Of a stretch of 64,000 nucleotides of DNA, positions 50,606-59,259 are shown one piece after another. The notes under the pieces are model-generated. The model was given only the letters and a program-made list of their open reading frames with translations, was not told the origin of the DNA and ran no database searches. Numbering within the stretch: position 1 is the stretch's first letter; each line of letters starts with the position of its first letter. The translations under genes were made by a program, and so were the position numbers. Source of the DNA: Mycolicibacterium sp. ND9-15 (GTDB lineage Bacteria; Actinomycetota; Actinomycetes; Mycobacteriales; Mycobacteriaceae); NCBI RefSeq assembly GCF_035918395.1, contig NZ_CP142362.1:4501501-4565500 (forward strand), read 5' to 3'.

Positions 50606-52770
50606 GGGGTGCTCCTGCGGTGGGCGGTCAGGTCGAGCGTCAGCGGGATGGGTCCGGTGCTGGCTCGATGACACAGGGGTGTCGCGCCGTGGGCTGCGGA
50701 GTCGGGCACGTCGTCCAGGGCGGCCAGGAGCTTGGTGAGCGCGGAGTGTTCGGCGCGGCGGCGGATCAGCCAGACATTGTCGTCGGGCATGGGGTGGCCG
50801 TGTCGTTGCTCGAATTCTGTTGTGGTCCAGTCGATCAGGTTGGTAGTTTCGCGGAGTTGGCGCTTCAGGACGTCTCGGTGGGTGTGGTCGGTGACGAATA
50901 CCGAGCAGGTCAGGCAGGCGTTGCCTTTGTCGCAGGATTGCAGCGGTGGCAGCATGCACCACCCGTTGGGCAGGAACCGGTCTGCGCGGCGGAACAGGTG
51001 CAGACTGTCGTGGTCGTCGCTGCTGAGTTGGATGCGGGTGCCGTCGGATCGCAGCTTGGCGGTGGCCAGGAACGCCTGCTCGGCGTGTTCGTCGCGGGCG
51101 GCGATGTAGTGCATTGTCATGGTGGGGGTGGCGTGCCCGGCGTAGCGCTGCAGGACGTGGATCGGTAACCCGAGTTCGGCCAGCCGGGTCAGTCGGGTGT
51201 GGCGGAATCGGTGGGTGTGGCTCAATCGAACGACCTGGCCCTTGGCGTCGGTGATCTGAACAAGGTCGCTGAGGGTGCGCAGCACCCAGTTGTAGGTGCC
51301 CGATGGATAGGGTTTGTCGCCGCGGCGGTTGCCCAGACGCCGGGCGAACAGATACCGCCTGGTGCTGTTGGGGTACTGGGTGTGCAGCCAACGGTGTTGT
51401 TCGGCAATGACTTCGGTGACCTCGTAGTCAACGAGGATGGTGTCGGGTGCGACGTCGATCTTGCTTTGTGCGTAGCGGAACCGGGTCAGTGTTTGGTCCT
51501 CGCCCGCGGCTGTGGTGGTGGGTGCAGCCGAAAGGCAGTCGAAGTCACAGGTGCGGATTTCGCTGGCTCGTCGTCCGGTGAGGATCTGCAGCAGGATCAT
51601 CCGCATTGCTTGCGGGTCGTCGAGTCCGTTGGCGGTGATGGTGGTTCTGTCGCCGCGGGTGATGGTCATCTGCTCGGTGCGAGGCAATCCGATCAGCGGC
51701 AGCGCGGCCGTGATCTGCGCGAGTGCGTGGTCGTCGATGTAGTTCGCGTCGTTGAAACCGCGGTGATGCGGTATCCGGGTGACCCGGCCGAACCAGCTGG
51801 CCGCGTGAGCGGTGGTGACCCTGTGCCAAGGCTCGACGCCGAGAATGCGGCGAGCCTCGGCGGGGTTGGCGGCAATGAAGTCCAGGAGGCCGGCCACCGC
51901 TCGCAGGTCATCGTTGATTCCTCGGATCGGCACGGTCCGTCCGAGGTGGCGGGTGTCGGATTGGCGGGTAACGCGGTTGGCGGCCACCGCGGTCCACCGT
52001 GCGAATGCCGCTGCCTGTTCGACCGCGCTCGTCGGGTCGCCCAGGATCTCGGTGGGGTTATCGAAGCTGGCGGTCAGCCAGTTATCGAACCGGCGGAAGC
52101 TGCGCATGCGTTCCTGGCTGACGCTGGTCCAGCGCAGCGCCCCGGATTCGAGCATCGTGCCCAGGTGCCACTTCACCGCGGCCCGCACCCACGGCAGTTG
52201 GATATCTCCGGGTGAGCAGCCGTAGTTGGCGACTGGTTCACGATCGGTCAGTGGGATCCGCGGATCGCAGCGCGGGTGCCAGACGTCCAGCTGCCACCAC
52301 GGGCCGTCGTGGCTGGCGGCGATCAGGGCGTGGCGAGCGAAGCCGAACAGTGCGTGCACCCGGCCCCGGCCTCGGGGTGAGGGCAGTCGCTTGCCCCGGC
52401 TGAGATAGAACCAGCTCTGCAACGTCGCGGCGGCGTCATAATCCATCGCCCGGATCGATGACGGAATATCGCGGCCCGCGGTGACGGCCCGTCGAATCAT
52501 GTTGGCCAGCTGGGCCATTGCCAACACCGAGACGCGGGTGCCGTCGCTGGCCTGCCAGTGCGCCATCCACGCCAGTTCCACCGCGAACGGGTCGGGCAGC
52601 CCGCTCAGATCCAGATGCGGCCAATCGTTCTCGGTGATCGAGGCCCAGTTGGGGATGCCGGGCCCGAGGACGGGGCCGCGCCACGGTGCCGGCAGCTCGT
52701 CCCAGAGGCGCCAGATCGGATCGAGGTGTTCGGTACTGTGCAGCCGCAGGTGGCCATGCTCGTCGATCAT
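50602..52770 (-). CDS. TnpB-like large tyrosine recombinase
   Basis: 722 residues from the ATG at 52770 (overlaps the previous stop). Catalytic motifs: LTGRRASEIRTCDFD (Arg), HTHRFRHTRLTRLAELG (H-x-x-R type), YAGHATPTMTMHYIAARD (His, Tyr). C-terminal Cys region CDKGNACLTCSVFV as in the element 1 protein, but without the three N-terminal zinc fingers of that protein. Works with the adjacent small recombinase. Presumably active: no break is seen. Confidence 0.88.
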   Translation of the reverse strand: MIDEHGHLRLHSTEHLDPIWRLWDELPAPWRGPVLGPGIPNWASITENDWPHLDLSGLPDPFAVELAWMAHWQASDGTRVSVLAMAQLANMIRRAVTAGRDIPSSIRAMDYDAAATLQSWFYLSRGKRLPSPRGRGRVHALFGFARHALIAASHDGPWWQLDVWHPRCDPRIPLTDREPVANYGCSPGDIQLPWVRAAVKWHLGTMLESGALRWTSVSQERMRSFRRFDNWLTASFDNPTEILGDPTSAVEQAAAFARWTAVAANRVTRQSDTRHLGRTVPIRGINDDLRAVAGLLDFIAANPAEARRILGVEPWHRVTTAHAASWFGRVTRIPHHRGFNDANYIDDHALAQITAALPLIGLPRTEQMTITRGDRTTITANGLDDPQAMRMILLQILTGRRASEIRTCDFDCLSAAPTTTAAGEDQTLTRFRYAQSKIDVAPDTILVDYEVTEVIAEQHRWLHTQYPNSTRRYLFARRLGNRRGDKPYPSGTYNWVLRTLSDLVQITDAKGQVVRLSHTHRFRHTRLTRLAELGLPIHVLQRYAGHATPTMTMHYIAARDEHAEQAFLATAKLRSDGTRIQLSSDDHDSLHLFRRADRFLPNGWCMLPPLQSCDKGNACLTCSVFVTDHTHRDVLKRQLRETTNLIDWTTTEFEQRHGHPMPDDNVWLIRRRAEHSALTKLLAALDDVPDSAAHGATPLCHRASTGPIPLTLDLTAHRRSTP

Positions 52771-53948
52771 TGGGCCATCTGCCAGCTGCTGGCGTAGGAC
52801 GCCCAGTTGGCGGCTGCTCGCAGGGCTTCGTCGTCGCGGACCCAGCCGTAGAGATCCAGCGTGGTCTGCACATGAGCGTGACCAAGACGCCGGGAAACCA
52901 CCCATTCCGGTGTCCCGGCCAGCAACAAGGCGGTGGCATGGGTGTGACGGAACCAATGCGGCGTCCACCCCGGCGGCCCGATACAGCGCCGTCGCAGCGT
53001 GGCTGCTTTCTCCCGGACCGTCGTCTCCCGCAGCGCGGCCAACAACGGTGGTCGGGACACGTTCACCAGCAGCGGCGACGTATCTGTCACAGCGATGCCC
53101 GAGTCGGCTGCCCGGCAGGCGATATCGGTGAGATAGTCGGCGAACAGCCGCTCGAGGTCAGCACCGACATAGATTCGTCGCGGTCGCATCATCTTCACCC
53201 GCGCCCCGTTCGGGTTATCGGCCCGCGGCACGATCCGCACGAACGCCGTCTCGCCGCGGCCGAGCACGAACTCGCCGATCCGCAGGCCCAGCGCCTCCCC
53301 GAGACGCATGCCGGTTTCGGCCAGCAGGGCGAACACGAACCGGTCCCGCAGATTTCCTCGCCACGACCCGGACTCGGCATCGAAGACCGCGCAGCCATCC
53401 AGGATCGCCTGGATCTGCTCGGGCAGCAGCAACGGTGTTCTGTCGCGGCGACGGTCGCGGCGCGGCCGCACCAGCGATGACGCCGCCGGGACCGACCGCG
53501 CATCCAGATGCGCCAACAAGCCCCGGGCCGGCCGACGCCGCGGTGTTCCTCGAAGCAGTCGTCCCGCCACCACCACACCGGACATCGCGTCATGCCAGCG
53601 GTAGAACGAAATCAACGCCGCAAAGCGGACTTCCAGAGTTGCCGCACTCGGTGCTTGGTCCGACTCAGCCAGCCGGTGCTCAACCGTGCGGCCGTTGCGT
53701 TGCCACGACAGAAACGCCGTGAAAGCCGGGACACCGACATCAGACCAGGAGTCAGTCTGCCCGCGCTGCTCCAGGAAGGTCCACCACTGCGCCAACGAGG
53801 TCGCATACCCGCGCACCGTGTTCGGTGACCACAGCGGCCGGTGGGCTTCTATCCACTCCTCGACGGGATCGACCGTTGCGAAGTCCTCGTCGAGCACAGT
53901 CCAGGTCCGCTGCCCTCCCGCAGGAGACACTGCCACCGGATACGCCAT
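52767..53948 (-). CDS. TnpA-like tyrosine recombinase
   Basis: 393 residues. N-terminal domain EEWIEAHRPLWSPNTVRGYA; catalytic motifs ETGMRLGEALGLRIGEF (Arg), HWFRHTHATALLLAG (H-x-x-R), LGHAHVQTTLDLYGWV (His, Tyr). ATG at 53948 with GAAGGAACGG upstream. First gene of Tn554-like element 2. Comparable to 11841-12947. Confidence 0.9.
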   Translation of the reverse strand: MAYPVAVSPAGGQRTWTVLDEDFATVDPVEEWIEAHRPLWSPNTVRGYATSLAQWWTFLEQRGQTDSWSDVGVPAFTAFLSWQRNGRTVEHRLAESDQAPSAATLEVRFAALISFYRWHDAMSGVVVAGRLLRGTPRRRPARGLLAHLDARSVPAASSLVRPRRDRRRDRTPLLLPEQIQAILDGCAVFDAESGSWRGNLRDRFVFALLAETGMRLGEALGLRIGEFVLGRGETAFVRIVPRADNPNGARVKMMRPRRIYVGADLERLFADYLTDIACRAADSGIAVTDTSPLLVNVSRPPLLAALRETTVREKAATLRRRCIGPPGWTPHWFRHTHATALLLAGTPEWVVSRRLGHAHVQTTLDLYGWVRDDEALRAAANWASYASSWQMAQ

Positions 53949-54069
53949 CGTTGCCGTTCCTTCACGTCGAAGAACACCCGCCGATAAGTCGGCAACAACG
54001 ATGACTCGCCCAGTATCAACCCCCCTGTCGCATACATAGATTCGAGCGTGTTGCTACCCGCTGATAACA

Positions 54070-54140
54070 CCGGGCAACGGCAAGACGCACTGTGAACGCC
54101 TGGGCGTTGGTCTTGCAGACCACCGGCATGGACCGCCGAC
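54070..54140 (+). pseudogene. istB: short istB piece with the Walker A codons
   Basis: CCG GGC AAC GGC AAG ACG CAC gives PGNGKTH, the IstB P-loop, and is followed by a diverged LGVGLADHRH. It continues the istB fragment that ends at 50116. After about 54140 the sequence no longer looks like IstB. Confidence 0.6.
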
Positions 54141-54348
54141 AAAACCGAGCGCCTACCCGCAATGATCCAGGCGCCCCAATAGCCCAGCCGACGTGGCACC
54201 GTCGGCGTCCGGCGGTTTTGACGAACTCCCCGCGGTTTGAAAAGGGGCCTTCTACCCTCGATTTCGTGTCCTAGTACCGCTGCGTTGACGCCCCAGCGGC
54301 CTCCAGTCTTGAGTGTGGGGGACAGGCGCGAAGGATTCGGGAGTGGCC

Positions 54349-55340
54349 GTGAACGAACACATGGTGGCGTTGGACGTGATCCAGGATGCGCTGGAGTTGG
54401 CGGTGCGGGCGCCGTCGCTGCATAACAGTCAACCCTGGCGATGGGTGCTACACAACGGGGTGCTTGATCTGCATGCGGATCCCTCCCGTATCGGTCACGG
54501 CAGCGACCACACCGGGAAGGAGGTGCTGCTCAGTTGTGGTGCCGTGTTGGATCATTTACGGGTGGCCATGGCCGCGGCGGGCTGGGACAGCCTCATCGAG
54601 CGCTTCCCCAACCCGAACGATCGCGATCACCTGGCAACAGTTGCGTTCGCGCGTGCGGTGTTCGTCACGGATGCCCAACGCGGCCGCGCGGCGGGCATCG
54701 CCCACCGGCGCACCGATCGGCTTGCGTTCGCGGTCCCCGCGGGCCGGGAGGGGTTTGAAACCGTGTTGCGCGCAACGGTTATCGGTAGCGGCACGCATCT
54801 GGATGTCCTCGACGCGGATCCCCGCTCCCAATTGGCACACGCGTCGCGGCTCACCGAGCAGTTGCGACGCTACGATGCGTCCTACCACGCCGAATAGCAT
54901 GTTGGACAACACAACCGCCATCCACACAGGGCATCCCGCCGACCGCGTTGGCCTCCGGCGCTGAATCGGCTCGGGTGGATGTGGGGCGGGCATTTCCTGT
55001 CCGCGGCGAGACCAACCGGCGCGCCGACATCGATCGCGATGCCGCCAAGATTCTGGTGTTGTCCACCTACGATGGCAGCCGCGACTCCGTGCTGGTCTGC
55101 GGCGAAGTGCTCTCCGCCGTGCTGCTGGAGGCCACCATGGCCGATCTGGGCACCTGCACCCTGACACACATGATCGAAGCGGCCGCCAGCCGCGAAATCG
55201 TGCGCCGCCTCACCAGACGAACCGCCGAGCCGCAGGTGTTGATCCGAATCGGCAGCGCGCCGCCAATCGATCCGCCGCCACCTCCCACACCGCGGCGGCC
55301 GCTAACCGACGTGCTCGAATCGGCCTCTAGCCTCCCCTAG
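54349..55340 (+). pseudogene. Acg-type nitroreductase, frameshifted
   Basis: From a GTG at 54349: LDVIQDALELAVRAPSLHNS QPWRW (the flavin-binding start of Acg/Rv2032-type nitroreductases), then HRRTDRLAFAVPAG and RLTEQLRRYDASYHAE with a TAG. The +frame resumes with ALASGAESARVDVGRAFPVR, VLVCGEVLSAVLLEATMADL, TCTLTHMIEAAASREIV and PQVLIRIGSAPP. About 40 bases around 54895-54940 carry the breaks. The family in M. tuberculosis is in the dormancy (DosR) regulon. Inactive as it stands. Confidence 0.8.
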
Positions 55341-55478
55341 CCTCGATCTTTCGTGAAGGGCTCAGTTGTTGGGGGTTGGGTCGGTTGTGTCGGGTGCGGT
55401 GGACTGGGCGTGGGTGGTCCTCGGCGCTGTGTCGCTGATTCTCCTGTGTCCTTGGTGGTGGGGTTGCTGGTGGTGGAT

Positions 55479-55730
55479 TCAGTTGAGCGCGGCGAGGTTT
55501 CGTTGTCCGTTGATCAGCAGCTCTGACCAGGGCCATCGTGGGCTCAGGCGCAGGATGTGGCGGCGGCCGGTGGTGATGATCCGCCCGGCCAGGCTCAGTA
55601 GCCGCAGGCGTAATCGTTTGGGTTCCCAGCTGCGGGGGGCGGGCCAGGCCAGCAATTGGGTCCAGGTCAGCAGCTCGTAGGCCAGGGCGGCGAGATCGAG
55701 CCAGATCTCGTTCTTGCCGAAGGACTGTAG
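55479..55730 (-). pseudogene. IS1380-family transposase, C-terminal fragment
   Basis: Encodes SFGKNEIWLDLAALAYELLT, WTQLLAWPAPRSWEPKRLRL and GRIITTGRRHILRLSPRWPW to a stop at 55479, the last ~82 residues of an IS1380 transposase. Downstream, CCTCGATCTTTCGTGAAGGG (55341-55360) resembles an IS1380 terminal repeat. The remaining part of the gene is missing on the right. Confidence 0.75.
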
Positions 55731-55736
55731 TGTTAT

Positions 55737-56088
55737 CTATCTAGAGCTGGTTATCGGTTGTCCACTACGTGCATGACGGAACTTGCAAAACCCGGATTCC
55801 GCGTCCATGAAACGGCAATGCCCGCGAACATGATCGGCTCTACACGGATTGCGTGCGCCTTGATTTTTCGAGCGCCGGCGCGGACCATTACGCCATCGAC
55901 TTGAGCTTGTGCGGATGATGCCACAATCGGACGCAATCCGGCGACGTCCCGAAAGATTCGAGTAGCGGGACGCTATCGTACTATGGCGGTCAGTAGACGT
56001 TGAGAGTACCGATTCAACCGAGCGCGCAGGGTTGACCGGTGAATACCTGCATTAGTTTCATCCCACCTACTTGCTGTCAGGAGCTGTG
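55737..56088. other. upstream region of copB
   Basis: About 350 bases between the IS1380 fragment and the copper ATPase. No gene. Contains TACTATGGCGGTCAGTAG (55979-55996), a loose TAC/GTA-type dyad that could be the operator for the ATPase. Confidence 0.4.
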
Positions 56089-58317
56089 ATGTCCAACCCA
56101 GAGAAGGGACACGTCGGCCCACATCCGAGATCCGCCAGATACGAGCATGCCACCCAGGCACAGAGCCCAGCGCCTAGCGGCGAAGATCCCCACGCTGGGC
56201 ACGGAGAGCATCTGGCTTACATCGGACAAGATGGCCAGGCCGGACATGACGGTCATGATCGACATGCCGGCCATGGCGCGCACGGGGAGATGTTTCGCCG
56301 GCGGTTCTGGTTCAGCCTGGTTCTGTCGGTACCGGTGGTGGTGTTCAGCCACATGATCGCCGAACTGTTCGGCTACACCCGGCCGGACTTTCCGGGCATG
56401 ACATGGATCGCCCCGATTCTGGGCACGGTGATCTTTGTCTACGGTGGCATGCCGTTTCTCACCGGCGGCTGGGCCGAGCTGAAATCGCGTCGTCCCGGGA
56501 TGATGCTGCTCATCGCGATGGCGATCAGCGTCGCGTTCGTCGCCTCGTGGGTCACCACTCTGGGGATCGGGGGTTTCAACCTGGACTTCTGGTGGGAACT
56601 GGCGTTGCTGATCGTCATCATGCTGCTGGGGCATTGGCTGGAGATGCGGGCCTTGGGTTCAGCATCGGGGGCGCTGGACGCATTGGCGGCGATGTTGCCC
56701 GACACCGCCGAGAAGGTCACCGACGACGGAGTCCGCGAGGTCCCTCTCTCAGAGCTGGGGCTAGGCGATGTGGTGCTGGTGCGTGCCGGCGCCCGGGTGC
56801 CAGCCGACGGCGCCGTCACCGACGGCCGCGCCGAGGTTGACGAGTCGATGATCACCGGCGAGTCCAAGCCGGTGACCCGCCAGGTCGGCGATACCGTGGT
56901 GGCCGGCACCGTGGCCACCGACAGCGCTCTGCGGGTGCAGATCACCGCGGTCGGCGATGACACCGCCCTGGCCGGTATTCAGCGTATGGTCGCCGCCGCG
57001 CAGGCTTCGTCTTCGCGGGCGCAGGCACTCGCCGACAAGGCCGCCGCGTTTCTGTTCTATTTCGCCGCCGTCACCGGTGTGATCACCTTCGCGGTGTGGA
57101 CGTTGTTGGGCAACCTCGACTATGCGGTGACCCGCATGGTCACCGTCCTGGTCATCGCGTGTCCACATGCGCTCGGGCTGGCGATTCCGCTGGTCATCGC
57201 GATCTCCACTGAACGCGCCGCCCGCGCCGGGGTGCTAGTCAAGGATCGGCTGGCGCTGGAACGGATGCGCACGGTCGATGTGGTGCTTTTCGACAAGACC
57301 GGCACCTTGACCGAGGGGCGACATCAGGTCACCGGCACCGTTGCCACCGCCGGGATCAGCGAAGAGCGACTGCTCGCGCTGGCCGCCGCGGTCGAGTCCG
57401 ACAGTGAGCATCCGGTCGCCCGGGCCATCGTGGCCGCGGCCCAATCACGAGTGCCGTCCAGTGAGCTGGTTGTCGCTAGCGACTTCCGGTCCCTGCCCGG
57501 CCGGGGGGTGCGGGCCAGCGTCGACGGGCTGGATGTTTCTGTCGGTGGCCCGGCCATGCTGGCTGACCTGCGACTGTCGGTCCCCGATGATGTCAGCGCG
57601 ATGACCGGGGGGTGGGTGCAGCGTGGCGCGTCGGTGCTGCACATCGCCCGCGATAACCAGGTGCTGGGCGCGGTGGCGCTCGAGGACGCCGTCCGGGAGG
57701 AATCGCGTCAGGCGATCGATGCGTTGCACGCACGAAACGTCAAGGTTGCGCTGATCACCGGCGATGCCCAACAGGTCGCCGACGCGGTCGCCGCCGATCT
57801 GGGCATCGATGAGGTGTTCGCCGAGGTGCTGCCCGAACACAAGGACGCCAAGGTCGCCGAACTGCAAAACCGCGGGCACCGGGTGGCGATGGTCGGCGAC
57901 GGCGTCAACGATGCACCGGCGTTGGCCCGCGCCGACGTCGGCGTGGCCATCGGCGCCGGTACCGATGTCGCGATCGAATCCGCCGGGGTGGTGCTGGCAG
58001 CCAACGACCCGCGCGCAGTGCTGTCGATCATCGAGCTGTCCCACGCCAGCTACCGCAAGATGTGGCAGAACCTGGTGTGGGCGACCGGATACAACATCAT
58101 CGCCGTACCGTTGGCCGCCGGTGTACTCGCTCCGATCGGGGTGGTGCTGCCGCCTGCCGCGGCGGCGGTGCTCATGTCGGTCTCGACGATCGTCGTCGCG
58201 CTCAACGCCCAACTGTTGCGCCGCCTCGATCTGGACCCCGCCCACTTGGCCCACACCCGACAAGCCACTCGCCACATCCGCGCCGACAGAGGTGCATCAG
58301 TCAGTACCGATGCCTAG
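56089..58317 (+). CDS. copB: CopB-type copper-transporting P-type ATPase
   Basis: 742 residues from the ATG at 56089. His-rich N-terminus without an HMA domain (HAGHGEHLAYIGQDGQAGHD then GHDRHAGHGAHGE), typical of CopB. CPH motif in the membrane (IACPHALGLAIPL), which marks the P1B-3/CopB class; ESMITGESKPV (actuator), DKTGTLTEGRH (phosphorylation), SDSEHPVARAI (HP) and GDGVNDAPALARA (hinge). Exports Cu(I)/Cu(II) or Ag(I) across the membrane. A decayed copy of the 5' end is at 39630-40015. Lies between IS remnants; a loose TAC/GTA dyad is upstream. Confidence 0.93.
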   Translation: MSNPEKGHVGPHPRSARYEHATQAQSPAPSGEDPHAGHGEHLAYIGQDGQAGHDGHDRHAGHGAHGEMFRRRFWFSLVLSVPVVVFSHMIAELFGYTRPDFPGMTWIAPILGTVIFVYGGMPFLTGGWAELKSRRPGMMLLIAMAISVAFVASWVTTLGIGGFNLDFWWELALLIVIMLLGHWLEMRALGSASGALDALAAMLPDTAEKVTDDGVREVPLSELGLGDVVLVRAGARVPADGAVTDGRAEVDESMITGESKPVTRQVGDTVVAGTVATDSALRVQITAVGDDTALAGIQRMVAAAQASSSRAQALADKAAAFLFYFAAVTGVITFAVWTLLGNLDYAVTRMVTVLVIACPHALGLAIPLVIAISTERAARAGVLVKDRLALERMRTVDVVLFDKTGTLTEGRHQVTGTVATAGISEERLLALAAAVESDSEHPVARAIVAAAQSRVPSSELVVASDFRSLPGRGVRASVDGLDVSVGGPAMLADLRLSVPDDVSAMTGGWVQRGASVLHIARDNQVLGAVALEDAVREESRQAIDALHARNVKVALITGDAQQVADAVAADLGIDEVFAEVLPEHKDAKVAELQNRGHRVAMVGDGVNDAPALARADVGVAIGAGTDVAIESAGVVLAANDPRAVLSIIELSHASYRKMWQNLVWATGYNIIAVPLAAGVLAPIGVVLPPAAAAVLMSVSTIVVALNAQLLRRLDLDPAHLAHTRQATRHIRADRGASVSTDA

Positions 58318-58328
58318 AAGATCCTTTC

Positions 58329-58580
58329 GTGGCCGAACGCGTCGCTGTCGCGGTGTTGATGCTGGCGGCCTGCGGAACCGCCCCGCCGCCGCGCGCCGAT
58401 TGCGATGCCCCGACATCGATCGCGGTCCCGTCGGCCCGCTACAGCATTGGTGCCGCCGCTGCTGCACCTCGACGCGAGGGGAACGGTGTTGGCCGGCACC
58501 CACACCGGAACGTGCTGCATCGCAGGCAGGGCGGGCACCGGACTCTGCAAGCGTGGCCTACCAGCGAACCTGCCCTACTT
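58329..58580 (+). pseudogene. N-terminal remnant of a sialidase-like lipoprotein
   Basis: Starts right after copB with a GTG, a short lipoprotein signal (VAVAVLMLAACG) and a low-complexity part; a frame shift at about 58445 leads to LLHLDARGTVLAGTHTG, a beta-propeller blade. Related C-terminal debris is at 16330-16500. Degenerates after about 58580. Confidence 0.5.
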
Positions 58581-58997
58581 CCCACGCGTCTCGTAAGGCA
58601 GATTCTCACTTCTAGTTTCGTCAGCACAAGCATCGTTGTCGCGCATCCAATTCGGCGGTCGACTTCGCTGAGCATTCGAGCGCCTGCCCATCGGCGGCCC
58701 TGCGGACGGAATGCTGTGCCGACTTGCGGAGACGGTCACCGCGACGGTGCTTCAAATATGGGCGGCTCGCTTGCCCAACTTTGGGTGTTTGTGCGTGACG
58801 AGTCGCTGCTGCAGTGTGCACAGTCCGCACACGGATCAACTTAGTATTGACCGACTACATATAGCTTGCAAACGTCCATCTAGTGGCAGTGAAGCGCTGA
58901 GCGGAATGTTCAGTTGAGATTGAACATGGCAACGTCGGGACGCACGGGTCCTCCAGGATGGGTTGAGGTGGAGAAGCTGACCGACTGAGGAAGGACG
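58581..58997. other. degenerate spacer, no supported gene
   Basis: About 420 bases between the lipoprotein remnant and a small interrupted ORF. AT-richer around 58840-58880. A promoter may lie near 58850-58980. Confidence 0.35.
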
Positions 58998-59096
58998 TTG
59001 GCCTACAAGAAAATTGCGGCCGCTTTGCTCGCGTTCGGCGTGCGGTGTGCGTCGCCGCAAAAGGGAGCTAACTGTTACTGTGGCAAGCTCCTCGAG
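58998..59096 (+). pseudogene. 5' part of a small ORF cut by IS21
   Basis: TTG at 58998 with AGGAAGG upstream starts AYKKIAAALLAFGVRCASPQ, signal-peptide-like, followed by KGANCYCGKL. The IS21 element enters after CTCGAG. If the IS and one copy of CTCGAG are removed the frame continues for another 50 codons to a TAA at 61880. Not recognised; may be a chance frame. Confidence 0.35.
59091..59096. repeat. target-site duplication, IS21 (left)
   Basis: CTCGAG, repeated at 61724-61729. Confidence 0.75.
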
Positions 59097-59259
59097 TGTC
59101 AGCGGTCACGTATTTCCCCAGGTTTGAGGGGTTGTCCGTCACGTAATTCCCCACCCCGGCTGTCACGTAATTCCCCACCCTGGGCGGTGTGTCTGCCCGG
59201 TGTGGGCCTCGCAGCAAGGTTCGCTCTGCATCCGTCGGCTGGCGGATGGAAGGGCGCTG

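Larger units (their letters stand above)
50117..54069 (-). mobile_element. Tn554-like element 2 (about 3.95 kb)
   Basis: Three overlapping minus-strand genes, the same order as element 1: recombinase (52767-53948), large recombinase (50602-52770), TnpC-like (50162-50605). GTTATC at 50120-50125 and GATAAC at 54063-54068 face each other near the ends. Inserted into istB at the Walker A codons. No cargo. Length agrees with element 1 to within about 40 bases. Confidence 0.75.
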
